A DNA stretch of 23,932 nucleotides from JAMLIN01 sp041676645 (GCA_041676645.1 JBAYRO010000043.1:1-23932), one strand, 5' to 3'; shown: positions 7,634 through 16,023, counted from the stretch's first letter. The notes: generated by a model not told the origin, from the letters alone. Numbers and translations: made by a program.

Positions 7634-7664
7634 GGCGACCGGCAGGCTTTCAAGGCCGGTCGCC
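7634..7664 (-). terminator. Perfect 10-bp hairpin after xerC
   Basis: GGCGACCGGC (7634-7643) pairs exactly with GCCGGTCGCC (7655-7664) around an 11-base loop, about 31 bases past the xerC stop. It probably ends the acyltransferase-to-xerC transcript and separates it from the GTPase gene. The RNA after it (CCCCATCTATC) is not a U-run. Confidence 0.5.
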
Positions 7665-7695
7665 AGGATCCTCCCGCGCGTCGCGCCGACGGGTA

Positions 7696-8697
7696 CTACC
7701 GTGCCGGCCCACGGCGGGCCCGGCCGCGGGCGCGAGGATGGGCCGCATCATAGACCGCCGCCAGCCGCTGGAAATCGAGGGCGGTATAGACCTGGGTCGT
7801 GGAGATATCGGCATGGCCCAGCAGTTCCTGGACTGCGCGCAGGTCGCCGCTCGACTGCAGCAGATGGGTCGCGAAGGAATGGCGCAGCACATGCGGATGC
7901 ACCCGCGACGGGATGCCGCGGGCGACGGCGAGCCGGGCGAGGTTGCGCTGTACGATCCGCGGCGAGATCCGCGCCCCGCGCACCCCGAGGAAAAGCGCCC
8001 GGGAATCCGCCCGGGGACTGGCCGCCAGGAAGTCCGCCCGCGCCCGCAGCCAGTGGCGCAGGGCGTCGAGTGCGACGCTGCCCACCGGTACGCTGCGGGT
8101 GCGCCCGCCCTTGCCGCGCACCACCACCTCGGCCTCCACGATGTCGAGCCAGGAATGGGCGCGCGCGCCATCGGGCCCGACGGCGCGGGCGTCGAGCCCA
8201 CAGAGTTCGGCCAAGCGCAGGCCGCTGGAATACAGCAGCTCGAACATCGCCTTGTCGCGTATCGACGCGAAATCGTCGCCGGCATCGAAATCGACCAGGG
8301 CCACCGCCTGGTCGGGCGCCAACGCCTTGGGCAGACGTCCGGGCGCGCGCGGGGCGCGCACTCCCGCAACCGGATTGGCTTCGATCAGCCCCTCGCGGCG
8401 CAGCCAGTCGAAGAAGCCCCGCCAGGCCGAGAGCCGGCGCGCGATCGAGCGCGGAGCGAGGCCGCCGAGGGCCGAGCGGGCGACCCAGCTGCGGATATCG
8501 TGCTCGCGGATCGATCCGGCATCGCGCCCGTGGGCGAATTCGCCGAGCACGGCCAGCTCGGTGCGATAGGCATCGATGGTGCGCGGCGAGCGGCCGCCTT
8601 CGGTACGCAGGCGGACGAGGAAGCGATCGGCAAGCGGGCCGAGCGAGGCGGCCGTTTCGGGATGGCCGCGACCACGCGCCTGCTGTGCCTCGCCCAT
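7696..8697 (-). CDS. xerC: Tyrosine recombinase XerC
   Basis: XerC acts with XerD at dif to resolve chromosome dimers at division. The protein has 333 residues. The N-terminal SAM-like core-binding domain (about 15-115) precedes the catalytic domain, with Arg161 (SSGLRLAEL), Lys196 (RGKGGRTRSVP), His269-x-x-Arg272 (HVLRHSFATHLL), His295 (LLGHADISTTQVY) and the nucleophile Tyr304. All catalytic positions are present. The neighbourhood dapF-DUF484-xerC is the chromosomal xerC setting in proteobacteria, which argues against a phage or integron integrase. The ATG at 8697 lies 8 bases after the DUF484 stop and has an AGGA-containing site. The frame upstream to 9132 is antisense-type translation of the DUF484 region and is left out. 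Confidence 0.95.
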   Translation of the reverse strand: MGEAQQARGRGHPETAASLGPLADRFLVRLRTEGGRSPRTIDAYRTELAVLGEFAHGRDAGSIREHDIRSWVARSALGGLAPRSIARRLSAWRGFFDWLRREGLIEANPVAGVRAPRAPGRLPKALAPDQAVALVDFDAGDDFASIRDKAMFELLYSSGLRLAELCGLDARAVGPDGARAHSWLDIVEAEVVVRGKGGRTRSVPVGSVALDALRHWLRARADFLAASPRADSRALFLGVRGARISPRIVQRNLARLAVARGIPSRVHPHVLRHSFATHLLQSSGDLRAVQELLGHADISTTQVYTALDFQRLAAVYDAAHPRARGRARRGPAR

Positions 8698-8705
8698 GCC
8701 CCGTC

Positions 8706-9395
8706 CTACTCGATCATCCGCGACAGGGCAGCGCTGGCGATCTCGGCGATCCGTTCGAGGAACTCGGTACCCATTGCCGCATGGAAGCGATCGGCATCGG
8801 GCGAGCCCAGCACGATCAGCCCGAAGGCGTCGGGATCGAGCCCCTTGCGCAAGGGAAGCAAGGCGATCGAGCGCGCCGCCCGTCCCTGCTCGGGCAGCCA
8901 TTCGGCGGCCGCGATCCCGGTGTTCGCACCACACTGCGGCCGGCTCAGCCCGCTCGCGAGCTGGATGATCTCGACCGTCACCGGCCGGGCCACGTCGAGA
9001 TCGCCGTAGGGCTCGCGCAGGCCCCACAGGCGCATGGCGAGCTCGGGCACCGAGAAGCCGGTGCGCAGGCCATCGAGGATGATGTCGGGCAGCTGCGCCG
9101 GATCGCTGGCGAGCAGCAGCTGGCGAGTCCATTTCTGGAGGCGGGCGCCGATCGCGTCGTTCTCCTGGCCAAGCCGGACCATCTCGGCGAGCCGTCGCTC
9201 GAGCGCGCGGTGGCGCTCGCGCATGACCTCGAGCTGGCGCTCCTGCAAGGAAATCGCCCTGCCGCCATGCGGATGCGGCAGGCTCAGCGCACCGAGGACA
9301 TCGGGATGGCGGCTGAAGAAATCGGGATGCGCGCGAAGGTAGTCGCCGATGACACCCTCGGTCAGTCCAGTGTCCACTTTCAGGTTCTCGCTCAC
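8706..9395 (-). CDS. DUF484 family protein (GAF-like)
   Basis: The 229-residue protein belongs to the DUF484 family that sits between dapF and xerC in many proteobacteria. Its molecular role is not established. The N-terminal part has the family signature YLRAHPDFFSRHPDVLGALSLPHPHGGRAISLQERQLEVMRERHRALERRL, including a coiled-coil stretch (about 45-80). The C-terminal part resembles a GAF domain (SIALLPLRKG...GLIVLGSPDADRFHAAMGTEFLERIAEI). The start is GTG at 9395, overlapping the dapF stop as GTGA (9392-9395), so the two are probably translationally coupled. The genomic link suggests a cell-division or wall-related role, but this is inference. Confidence 0.9.
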   Translation of the reverse strand: MSENLKVDTGLTEGVIGDYLRAHPDFFSRHPDVLGALSLPHPHGGRAISLQERQLEVMRERHRALERRLAEMVRLGQENDAIGARLQKWTRQLLLASDPAQLPDIILDGLRTGFSVPELAMRLWGLREPYGDLDVARPVTVEIIQLASGLSRPQCGANTGIAAAEWLPEQGRAARSIALLPLRKGLDPDAFGLIVLGSPDADRFHAAMGTEFLERIAEIASAALSRMIE

Positions 9396-10240
9396 AGTTC
9401 GATCTCGCCCTCGAAGACGGTTTCGGCGGGGCCGGTCAGGGTGACCGATTCGCCCGCCCAATGGATCCGCAGCTGCCCGCCCCGGGTCTGTACCTCGACG
9501 TCGGCATCGAGCAGGCCGCGCCGGATGCCTGCGACCACGGCCGCGCAGGCGCCGCTTCCGCAGGCGAGGGTCTCGCCGACGCCGCGCTCCCAGACCCGCA
9601 GGCGGACCTCGCCACGATCGATCACCTGCACAAAGCCGACATTGGCCCGCTGCGGAAAACGGGCCGAGCGCTCGAGCAGGGCACCGGCACCGGCAACATC
9701 GGCGGCCTCGACATGGTCCACCACGCACACCGCGTGCGGGTTGCCCATCGACAGCGCGGAGAACCAGAGCTCGCCCCCTTCGGGCAGCGCCTGCCGCCAG
9801 AGCGTGTCGCCGCCCTCGCGCCGGGACTCGAGCCCGATCGGGTCGAAGGGAATCTCCGCCGGCTCGAAGCGCGGCGCGCCCATGTCGACGACGACCCGGC
9901 CATCGTCCGCGAAGGACAGGCCCAGCACGCCGCCCAGCGTTTCGACGCGCACCGGCTCGTGCGTCGCCAGGCCCTTGTCGCGCACGAAGCGCAGGAAGCA
10001 GCGCGCGCCATTGCCGCAGTGCTCGACCTCGCCGCCGTCCGCATTGAATATCCGGTAGCGGAAATCCACCCCGGCGCGATCCGAACGCTCGACGAGCAGG
10101 GACTGGTCGGCGCCGACGCCGAAATGGCGATCGGCGAGATGCCGCCACTGCGCGGGCGAGAGGTCGACCGGCTGCGACACGCCGTCGATGACGACGAAAT
10201 CGTTGCCGGCGCCCTGCATCTTGGTGAACCTCAGTCTCAT
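9392..10240 (-). CDS. dapF: Diaminopimelate epimerase
   Basis: DapF converts LL- to meso-diaminopimelate, the direct precursor of lysine and of the peptidoglycan cross-linking residue. The protein has 282 residues, of normal length. Both active-site cysteines are present: Cys75 in NADGGEVEHCGNGARC and Cys227 in LACGSGACAAVVA. The N terminus MRLRFTKMQGAGNDFVVID is the typical family start, which selects the ATG at 10240 over the frame extension to 10285. It follows the second acyltransferase by about 41 bases, and its stop overlaps the DUF484 start. Together with the lipid A acyltransferases and xerC this makes an envelope/division gene block. Confidence 0.97.
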   Translation of the reverse strand: MRLRFTKMQGAGNDFVVIDGVSQPVDLSPAQWRHLADRHFGVGADQSLLVERSDRAGVDFRYRIFNADGGEVEHCGNGARCFLRFVRDKGLATHEPVRVETLGGVLGLSFADDGRVVVDMGAPRFEPAEIPFDPIGLESRREGGDTLWRQALPEGGELWFSALSMGNPHAVCVVDHVEAADVAGAGALLERSARFPQRANVGFVQVIDRGEVRLRVWERGVGETLACGSGACAAVVAGIRRGLLDADVEVQTRGGQLRIHWAGESVTLTGPAETVFEGEIEL

Positions 10241-10281
10241 CGCGCGATTATCGCCGATTTGCCGAGGGCTCCCGCCGGGCC

Positions 10282-11166
10282 TCAAGGCTCGTGTCGGTAC
10301 AGGTCGGGCTCGCCCGGTGGCCGCGTCTTGAAGCGCTTGTGGCTGAACAGGTACTGCTCCGGCATCTCGCGCACCCGCTCCTCGATGAAGGCATTGACCC
10401 GCCGGGTGGCCGCGACGACATCCGTACCGGGATAGTCCTCCCAGGCGGGATGGAAGGTGACGACGTAGCCATCGTCGGTCATCCGGGTCACGCAGGGAAT
10501 CACCACCGCCCGGGCGATCTTCGCAAGCCGCGCCACCGAGGTGACCGTGGCCGCGGGCACGCCGAAGAAGGGCACGAACACCGCATCGCGCGGACCGAGG
10601 TCCATGTCGGGCAGGAAATAGAAGGGAATGCCGTCGCGCAGCACGCGCAGCGCCGGGCGCATGCCCTCGTTGCGCAACAGCATCCGGGCGCCATTGAAGC
10701 GCGAGCGCCCCTTCGTCATCACCTCGGTGAGCACCTTGCTCTTCTGCACCGCGAACATCGAGGCGAAGGTCGATTCGAGGGTGATCCGTACGCCGCCCGC
10801 ATCCATGCCGACGAAATGCGGGGCCAGCAGGATCACCGGGCGATGCTCGTTGGCTTCGAAATGCTCGTAGCCCTCGATCGAACAGAGCCGCCGGATCCGC
10901 TCGGGCGATCCGAACCAGAACACGAAGCGGTCGATGAAGCTGCGCACGAAGGCACGGAAATGCCCGCGCGCGATCCGGCGGCGCTCGCGCGGATCCATGT
11001 CGGGAAAGCAGAGCTCGAGATTGCGCAGGGTCACCCGCCGGCGCGGCGCCGCCAGCAGGTAGACGACGTCGCCGGCGACGTCCGAGATGGCCCGCACCGC
11101 CGGACGCGGCAGCAGCGCGATCCCGCGCAGCAGCCAGATGCCGATCCGGACCGCGAACTCACCCAT
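10282..11166 (-). CDS. Lipid A biosynthesis acyltransferase, LpxL/HtrB family (second copy)
   Basis: This inner-membrane enzyme adds a secondary acyl chain to Kdo-lipid A or its precursor. The protein has 294 residues with an N-terminal hydrophobic segment (about 8-40) and the catalytic HxxxxD motif as APHFVGMD. Typical flanking blocks are RNLELCFPDM, FYFLPDMDLGPRDAVFVPFFGVPA and the C-terminal EQYLFSHKRFKTRPPGEPD. It overlaps the upstream paralogue by 8 bases (11159-11166). Which paralogue adds which acyl chain cannot be read from sequence. This one keeps the canonical Asp, whereas its neighbour has Glu. By betaproteobacterial synteny one copy is the LpxL/HtrB orthologue. Confidence 0.92.
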   Translation of the reverse strand: MGEFAVRIGIWLLRGIALLPRPAVRAISDVAGDVVYLLAAPRRRVTLRNLELCFPDMDPRERRRIARGHFRAFVRSFIDRFVFWFGSPERIRRLCSIEGYEHFEANEHRPVILLAPHFVGMDAGGVRITLESTFASMFAVQKSKVLTEVMTKGRSRFNGARMLLRNEGMRPALRVLRDGIPFYFLPDMDLGPRDAVFVPFFGVPAATVTSVARLAKIARAVVIPCVTRMTDDGYVVTFHPAWEDYPGTDVVAATRRVNAFIEERVREMPEQYLFSHKRFKTRPPGEPDLYRHEP

Positions 11167-12028
11167 TGGCGGGCGGCGGCACGGCGCCGGCCGGCTGCTT
11201 GTAGCGGTTGTAGGCCCAGAGATACTGGCCGGGAAGCCGGGCGATCAGGCCTTCGAGGCGCTGATTGAGCCGCTCGGGCGTCGGCGGCTCGTGCATGCGC
11301 TCGAGATGCAGCCGCCAGCCGCGCCCGCCCGGCAGCCGCTCGCCCACGGCGAGCACCACCGCGGCGCCGGTCTGGGCGGCGAGTCGTTCGGGCAGGCTCA
11401 TGGTGAAGGCGGGGCGACCGAAGAAGGGCGCCCAGACGCCCGCCGCCGCGCCCGGCACCTGGTCGGGCAGCAGGCCGACCGCCTCGCCCGAGCGCAAGGC
11501 CCGCAGCAGGGCACGCAGCCCCGCCGCGCCGATGGGCACCGCGCGCATGCCCGGCGCCGAGCGTGCCGACGCCACCAGGGCGGCCAGCCAGCCCTGCTTC
11601 GGGCGCCGGAACAGGACCGTGATCGGGCGGCGCGCCGCGCAATAGCGCGCGGTGGCCTCGAAGCCGCCGAGATGGGGGGTCAGGAAGAGGATGCCGCGCC
11701 GTTCGGCCTCGGCTTCATCGAATACCCGCAGCGAGTCGCAGGAGATCCGCCCGGCGACCTCGGCCGGCGGACGCGCCCAGATCCAGGGCAGTTCACCCAC
11801 CATCCGCCCCGCTTCGGCCACGGCCCGGCGCCGCACCGCGGGTGCTTCGCCATAGCCAGCCTGCGCGAGATTCGCGTCCAGCCTGCCCCGGTAGGCGGGC
11901 GACGCCGCATAGACGAGCCGCCCGAGGAGCGCCCCGACGGCGCGAAGCACGGCCAGCGGCAGCATGCCCGTGATGCGGACCAGCCAGTGGGGTTGCGGAC
12001 TCGATGCGGGGAGTGAACTTGCGGACAT
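11159..12028 (-). CDS. Lipid A biosynthesis acyltransferase, LpxL/LpxM family (first copy)
   Basis: This is a 289-residue LpxL/LpxM-superfamily late acyltransferase, paralogous to the next gene. A hydrophobic N-terminal anchor (about 18-43) precedes the catalytic motif TPHLGGFEATARY, an HxxxxE form of the HxxxxD/E dyad. Later blocks are GLLPDQVPGAAAGVWAPFFGRPAFT and the ending GQYLWAYNRYKQPAG. Adjacent tandem copies suggest that the two secondary acylations of lipid A are encoded side by side. The ATG at 12028 has a poor ribosome site; a start at Met21 (ITGMLPL) is a shorter option. The gene is divergent from metK and is probably the first gene of the block running to xerC. Confidence 0.9.
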   Translation of the reverse strand: MSASSLPASSPQPHWLVRITGMLPLAVLRAVGALLGRLVYAASPAYRGRLDANLAQAGYGEAPAVRRRAVAEAGRMVGELPWIWARPPAEVAGRISCDSLRVFDEAEAERRGILFLTPHLGGFEATARYCAARRPITVLFRRPKQGWLAALVASARSAPGMRAVPIGAAGLRALLRALRSGEAVGLLPDQVPGAAAGVWAPFFGRPAFTMSLPERLAAQTGAAVVLAVGERLPGGRGWRLHLERMHEPPTPERLNQRLEGLIARLPGQYLWAYNRYKQPAGAVPPPANG

Positions 12029-12106
12029 GGTGGACGACCGGCCGGCGATACCGCGGACCGGCCTGGCTCGGGCCCGGGGGGGCCGCCGTGGACAGGGAGG
12101 GCGACC

Positions 12107-12112
12107 AGTCTA
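12107..12112 (-). promoter_or_regulatory. Candidate -10 element for the acyltransferase-to-xerC block
   Basis: The minus strand reads CATAGACTGG; TAGACT is a fair -10 about 80 bases before the ATG at 12028. The same TAGACTGG string appears at the candidate STAS-gene promoter. I see no convincing -35. Confidence 0.3.
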
Positions 12113-12167
12113 TGCGAATCCGCCGCCCCGGTGGGCGCCGGCGTCGCCCGCAGCCGACACCGGGCGT

Positions 12168-12173
12168 TATAAT
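12168..12173 (+). promoter_or_regulatory. metK promoter -10 element
   Basis: There is a perfect TATAAT in otherwise very GC-rich sequence, with no clear -35. Transcription would start near 12180, only a few bases before the first paired strand of the metK leader structure, which is the usual placement of a 5' riboswitch. Confidence 0.6.
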
Positions 12174-12184
12174 CCTGCCCCAAC

Positions 12185-12252
12185 GGTCGCCGAGTTAATG
12201 ACAACTTGCGGGGCGACTCCGACCAGCCGGTCGGGCACAAATTCCGCTAAAG
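12185..12252 (+). ncRNA. metK leader pseudoknot, candidate SAM-II-type riboswitch
   Basis: What is seen: P1 GTCGCC (12186-12191) with GGCGAC (12212-12217). The P1 loop starts GAGTTAA (12192-12198) and ends TTGC (12206-12209). A second helix, GCGG (12208-12211) with CCGC (12244-12247), makes an H-type pseudoknot. Between the helices are a 6-bp hairpin (CCGACC 12219-12224 with GGTCGG 12229-12234) and ACAAAT (12237-12242); GCTAAA (12246-12251) closes the element. What is known: the SAM-II aptamer is an H-type pseudoknot with GATTTAA and TTGC in loop 1 and ATAAAT plus GCTAAA at the 3' side, as I recall its sequence. The match in order and pairing, together with metK downstream, supports a SAM-II/SAM-V relative with an enlarged loop. 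The ribosome site is about 60 bases further on, unlike compact SAM-II, so the expression platform differs. Confidence 0.6.
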
Positions 12253-12325
12253 CGTCGCCGCTTCTCCCGGATCCGGCAACGCCCCGAAAGACAGGCGGTT
12301 CGCCGCGAATCCCAGGAGAGAAGCC
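12253..12325 (+). promoter_or_regulatory. metK leader, probable expression platform and ribosome site
   Basis: GTCGCC at 12254-12259 repeats the P1 5' strand and can take the same partner (12212-12217). CGCCCCG at 12280-12286 can pair perfectly with CGGGGCG at 12209-12215. Both exclude the pseudoknot. A further small hairpin, GCGG/CCGC (12295-12306) with a TTCG loop, sits just before the AGGAGAG ribosome site (12314-12320). The set of exclusive pairings is what a switch needs; which state is ON cannot be read by eye. Confidence 0.4.
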
Positions 12326-13483
12326 ATGGCCCAGGAATACCTCTTCACCTCGGAATCCGTTTCCGAGGGCCATCCCGACAAGGTCTCCGACCAGGTGTCG
12401 GACGCCGTCCTCGATGCGCTGCTCGCGCAGGATCCCGCATCGCGCGTCGCCGCCGAGACGCTCTGCACGACCGGGCTGGTGCTGCTCGCCGGCGAGATCA
12501 CCTCGAAGGCGCAGGTCGATTTCATCCAGGTCGCCCGCGACACCATCAAGGCGATCGGCTACGACAACACCGACTACGGCATCGACTACCGCGGCTGCTC
12601 GGTCCAGGTCTGCTACGACAAGCAGAGCCCGGACATCGCGCAGGGCGTGGACCATGCCCACGACGACAACCTCGACCAGGGCGCCGGCGACCAGGGCCTG
12701 ATGTTCGGCTACGCCTGCGACGAAACCCCCACCCTGATGCCGGCGGCGATCCACTACGCCCACCGCATCGTCGAGCGCCAGGCGCAGCAGCGCAAGAACG
12801 GCCGCCTCACCTGGCTGCGTCCCGACGCCAAGTCGCAGGTGACCCTGCGCTATCGCGACGGCCGGCCGGTCGCGATCGACACCGTGGTGGTCTCGACCCA
12901 GCACGCCCCCGACATCAGCGCCGGCACCCTGCGCGAAGCGGTCATCGAAGAGATCATCAAGCCGGTGGTGCCGCACGAACTGCTCGGCGACGATGTGAAG
13001 TATCTCGTCAACCCGACCGGTCGCTTCGTGATCGGGGGTCCGCAGGGCGACTGCGGCCTGACCGGACGCAAGATCATCGTCGACACCTACGGCGGGTCCG
13101 CGCCGCACGGCGGCGGCGCATTTTCCGGCAAGGACCCCTCCAAGGTCGACCGCTCGGCCGCCTACGCCGCTCGCTACGTCGCCAAGAACATCGTCGCGGC
13201 GGGCCTGGCGAGCCGCTGCCTGGTGCAGCTCTCCTACGCGATCGGCGTGGCCCAGCCGACCTCGATCTGGGTGACCACCCAGGGCACCGGCCGGATCGAC
13301 GACGAGAAGATCGCCGCCCTGGTGCGCGAGCATTTCGACCTGCGGCCCAAGGGCATCGTCAGGATGCTCGACCTGCTGCGGCCGATCTACGGCAAATCGG
13401 CCGCCTACGGGCATTTCGGCCGCGACGAACCGGAGTTCAGCTGGGAGCGCACCGACCGCGCCGAGGCGCTGCGCTCGGCCTGA
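12326..13483 (+). CDS. metK: S-adenosylmethionine synthetase
   Basis: MetK makes SAM from methionine and ATP in the cytoplasm. The protein has 385 residues, the family's normal length. Visible signatures are FTSESVSEGHPDKVSDQVSDAVLDA at the N terminus, the first family motif GAGDQGLMFGYA (the methionine-loop region), and the P-loop-like GGGAFSGKDPSKVDRSAAY, followed by YVAKNIVAAGLA and the C-terminal RPIYGKSAAYGHFGR. A clear AGGAGAG ribosome site precedes the ATG. It is the first gene of the methyl-cycle cluster metK-ahcY-tlyA-like-metF and is divergent from the acyltransferase block. Its leader carries a candidate SAM-binding pseudoknot, which suggests feedback control by its own product. 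Confidence 0.98.
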   Translation: MAQEYLFTSESVSEGHPDKVSDQVSDAVLDALLAQDPASRVAAETLCTTGLVLLAGEITSKAQVDFIQVARDTIKAIGYDNTDYGIDYRGCSVQVCYDKQSPDIAQGVDHAHDDNLDQGAGDQGLMFGYACDETPTLMPAAIHYAHRIVERQAQQRKNGRLTWLRPDAKSQVTLRYRDGRPVAIDTVVVSTQHAPDISAGTLREAVIEEIIKPVVPHELLGDDVKYLVNPTGRFVIGGPQGDCGLTGRKIIVDTYGGSAPHGGGAFSGKDPSKVDRSAAYAARYVAKNIVAAGLASRCLVQLSYAIGVAQPTSIWVTTQGTGRIDDEKIAALVREHFDLRPKGIVRMLDLLRPIYGKSAAYGHFGRDEPEFSWERTDRAEALRSA

Positions 13484-13494
13484 CGAAGGAAATC

Positions 13495-13547
13495 GGAAAT
13501 GGGGTCAGACACGATTTTCTCTGAAAATCGTGTCTGACCCCATTTCC
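13495..13547. repeat. Perfect 25-bp inverted repeat with a 3-base loop (REP-like)
   Basis: The left arm 13495-13519 and right arm 13523-13547 are exact reverse complements around TCT. The core is GGGGTCAGACACGATTTTC. It starts 11 bases after the metK stop and ends 2 bases before the candidate ahcY -10. It is more AT-rich than its surroundings and looks foreign to them. GGGGTCAGAC-type hairpins resemble the REP elements associated with REP-linked tyrosine transposases (from memory, not checked). It could also act as a bidirectional terminator, though no T-run follows. Confidence 0.9.
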
Positions 13548-13549
13548 TC

Positions 13550-13555
13550 TAGAAT
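13550..13555 (+). promoter_or_regulatory. Candidate ahcY promoter -10 element
   Basis: TAGAAT lies 6 bases before the first paired base of the SAH riboswitch, so a start at about 13562 would place the aptamer at the very 5' end. The region where a -35 should lie falls inside the right arm of the 25-bp inverted repeat, and it has no good hexamer. Confidence 0.5.
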
Positions 13556-13561
13556 TAAAGG

Positions 13562-13651
13562 TTCCGAGGAGCGCTGCGACGACCGCCATGCCGGTCGCCA
13601 GGCTCGGAACCGATCCGTCGGCCCCCGCCGACCCGTCAGCAACCGCGCTCG
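13562..13651 (+). ncRNA. SAH riboswitch
   Basis: The sequence carries the conserved SAH-aptamer core CCGAGGAGCGCTGCGAC and later CCAGGCTCGG. P1 is TTCCGAG (13562-13568) with CTCGGAA (13603-13609). P2 includes GACC (13581-13584) with GGTC (13593-13596). An additional hairpin is GTCGGC (13617-13622) with GCCGAC (13627-13632). The pseudoknot pairs GAGCGC (13569-13574) with GCGCTC (13645-13650). SAH riboswitches are known to switch on ahcY and methionine-cycle genes when S-adenosylhomocysteine builds up. It lies 77 bases before the ahcY ATG. A 7-bp hairpin downstream (CAGCGAG 13672-13678 with CTCGCTG 13694-13700) may belong to the expression platform. Confidence 0.95.
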
Positions 13652-13728
13652 TTGTTCCGTTCACAGACGGCCAGCGAGCACCCCCCGGATCCCCTCGCTG
13701 CCGTCGCCAGACCCGACGAGGAGTTCCC

Positions 13729-15150
<1,422 letters not shown>

Positions 15151-15201
15151 GATGGAACGACCTCCACGCCCGCTGTCGCCCGCTTCGGCCGGGCGCCACT
15201 G

Positions 15202-16023
15202 ATGCGCGCCGACCGCCTGATCGTCGAGCGCGGCCTGGCGCGCTCACGCACCCTGGCAAGGCGATTGATCGAGGCCGGCTCGGTGTCGGCGTTCGACGGG
15301 CGCGGGCGGGCCCTGCCGGTCAAGCCGGCGACCGAGCTCGCGCCCGACACGCGGATCGAGCTCACCGCCGGCGAGCTCGACACCTATGTCTCGCGCGGCG
15401 GCCTGAAGCTGGCCGGCGCGATCCGCGGCTTCGACCTCGATGTGCGCGGCTGGCACTGCCTCGACGCCGGCCAGTCGACCGGCGGCTTCACCGACTGCCT
15501 GCTGCAGCACGGAGCCGCATTCGTCTGCGGAATCGACGTCGGCCATGACCAGCTCGACCCGGCCCTGCGCAAGCGGCCCGAGGTGAGGGCGATCGAGCGC
15601 ACCAACATCCGCCATCTCGATCCGGCCGGCCTCGCGCGACTCTGCCCCGAGGCCGCGGCGCATCCCTTCGAGCTCATCGTGGCCGACCTGTCGTTCATCT
15701 CGCTGCGACTCGTGCTGCCGGCGCTGGCCGGTCTCGCGCAGCCGGGCGCCGTGCTCGTGGCACTGGTCAAGCCCCAGTTCGAGGCCGGCCGCGAGGCGCT
15801 CGACGGGCGCGGAATCGTACGCTCGGATGCCGCGATCATGCGGGTCCGCTCCGCAATCGACGCCGCGGCCGGCGCCGCGGGCTGGGCGGTGCGCGACTGG
15901 ATCGCCAGCCCCATCGACGGCGGTGACGGCAACCGCGAATTCTTCATCCTTGCGCGTCGCAAGCCGACGCCCACCGCTTCACCCACCTGCCCCGTGGGCG
16001 AACGCGCCGGAACAGCCGAATGA
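15202..16023 (+). CDS. tlyA: TlyA-family rRNA methyltransferase (S4 plus FtsJ-like domains)
   Basis: TlyA-type proteins are SAM-dependent 2'-O-methyltransferases of ribosomal RNA; older annotations call them hemolysins. The protein has 273 residues: an N-terminal S4 RNA-binding domain (about 1-60, MRADRLIVERGLARSRTLARRLIEAGSV) and a Rossmann methyltransferase domain. The FtsJ-type catalytic tetrad appears complete: Lys69 (SRGGLKL), Asp88 (LDAGQSTGGFTD), Lys190 (LVKPQFEAG) and Glu246 (NREFFIL). The SAM loop reads DAGQSTGGFTD, close to the usual DxGASTGGFTD. Its stop overlaps the metF start as ATGA (16020-16023), and it lies 51 bases after ahcY, so it is probably co-transcribed within the SAM/SAH-controlled cluster. 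The target nucleotide is not known here. Confidence 0.9.
   Translation: MRADRLIVERGLARSRTLARRLIEAGSVSAFDGRGRALPVKPATELAPDTRIELTAGELDTYVSRGGLKLAGAIRGFDLDVRGWHCLDAGQSTGGFTDCLLQHGAAFVCGIDVGHDQLDPALRKRPEVRAIERTNIRHLDPAGLARLCPEAAAHPFELIVADLSFISLRLVLPALAGLAQPGAVLVALVKPQFEAGREALDGRGIVRSDAAIMRVRSAIDAAAGAAGWAVRDWIASPIDGGDGNREFFILARRKPTPTASPTCPVGERAGTAE

Noticed and set aside
7696..8697. The tyrosine recombinase as a phage or integron integrase
   Set aside because: The dapF-DUF484-xerC context and normal length fit the chromosomal XerC; no attachment site, tRNA or phage gene is nearby.
7629..10058. 809-codon plus-strand open frame antisense to xerC, DUF484 and dapF
   Set aside because: The sense genes carry intact catalytic motifs; the antisense translation is Arg/Pro/Ala-rich filler.
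13588..13728. 47-codon N-terminal extension of AhcY
   Set aside because: It would translate through the SAH riboswitch. The ATG at 13729 has a strong ribosome site and the family N terminus.
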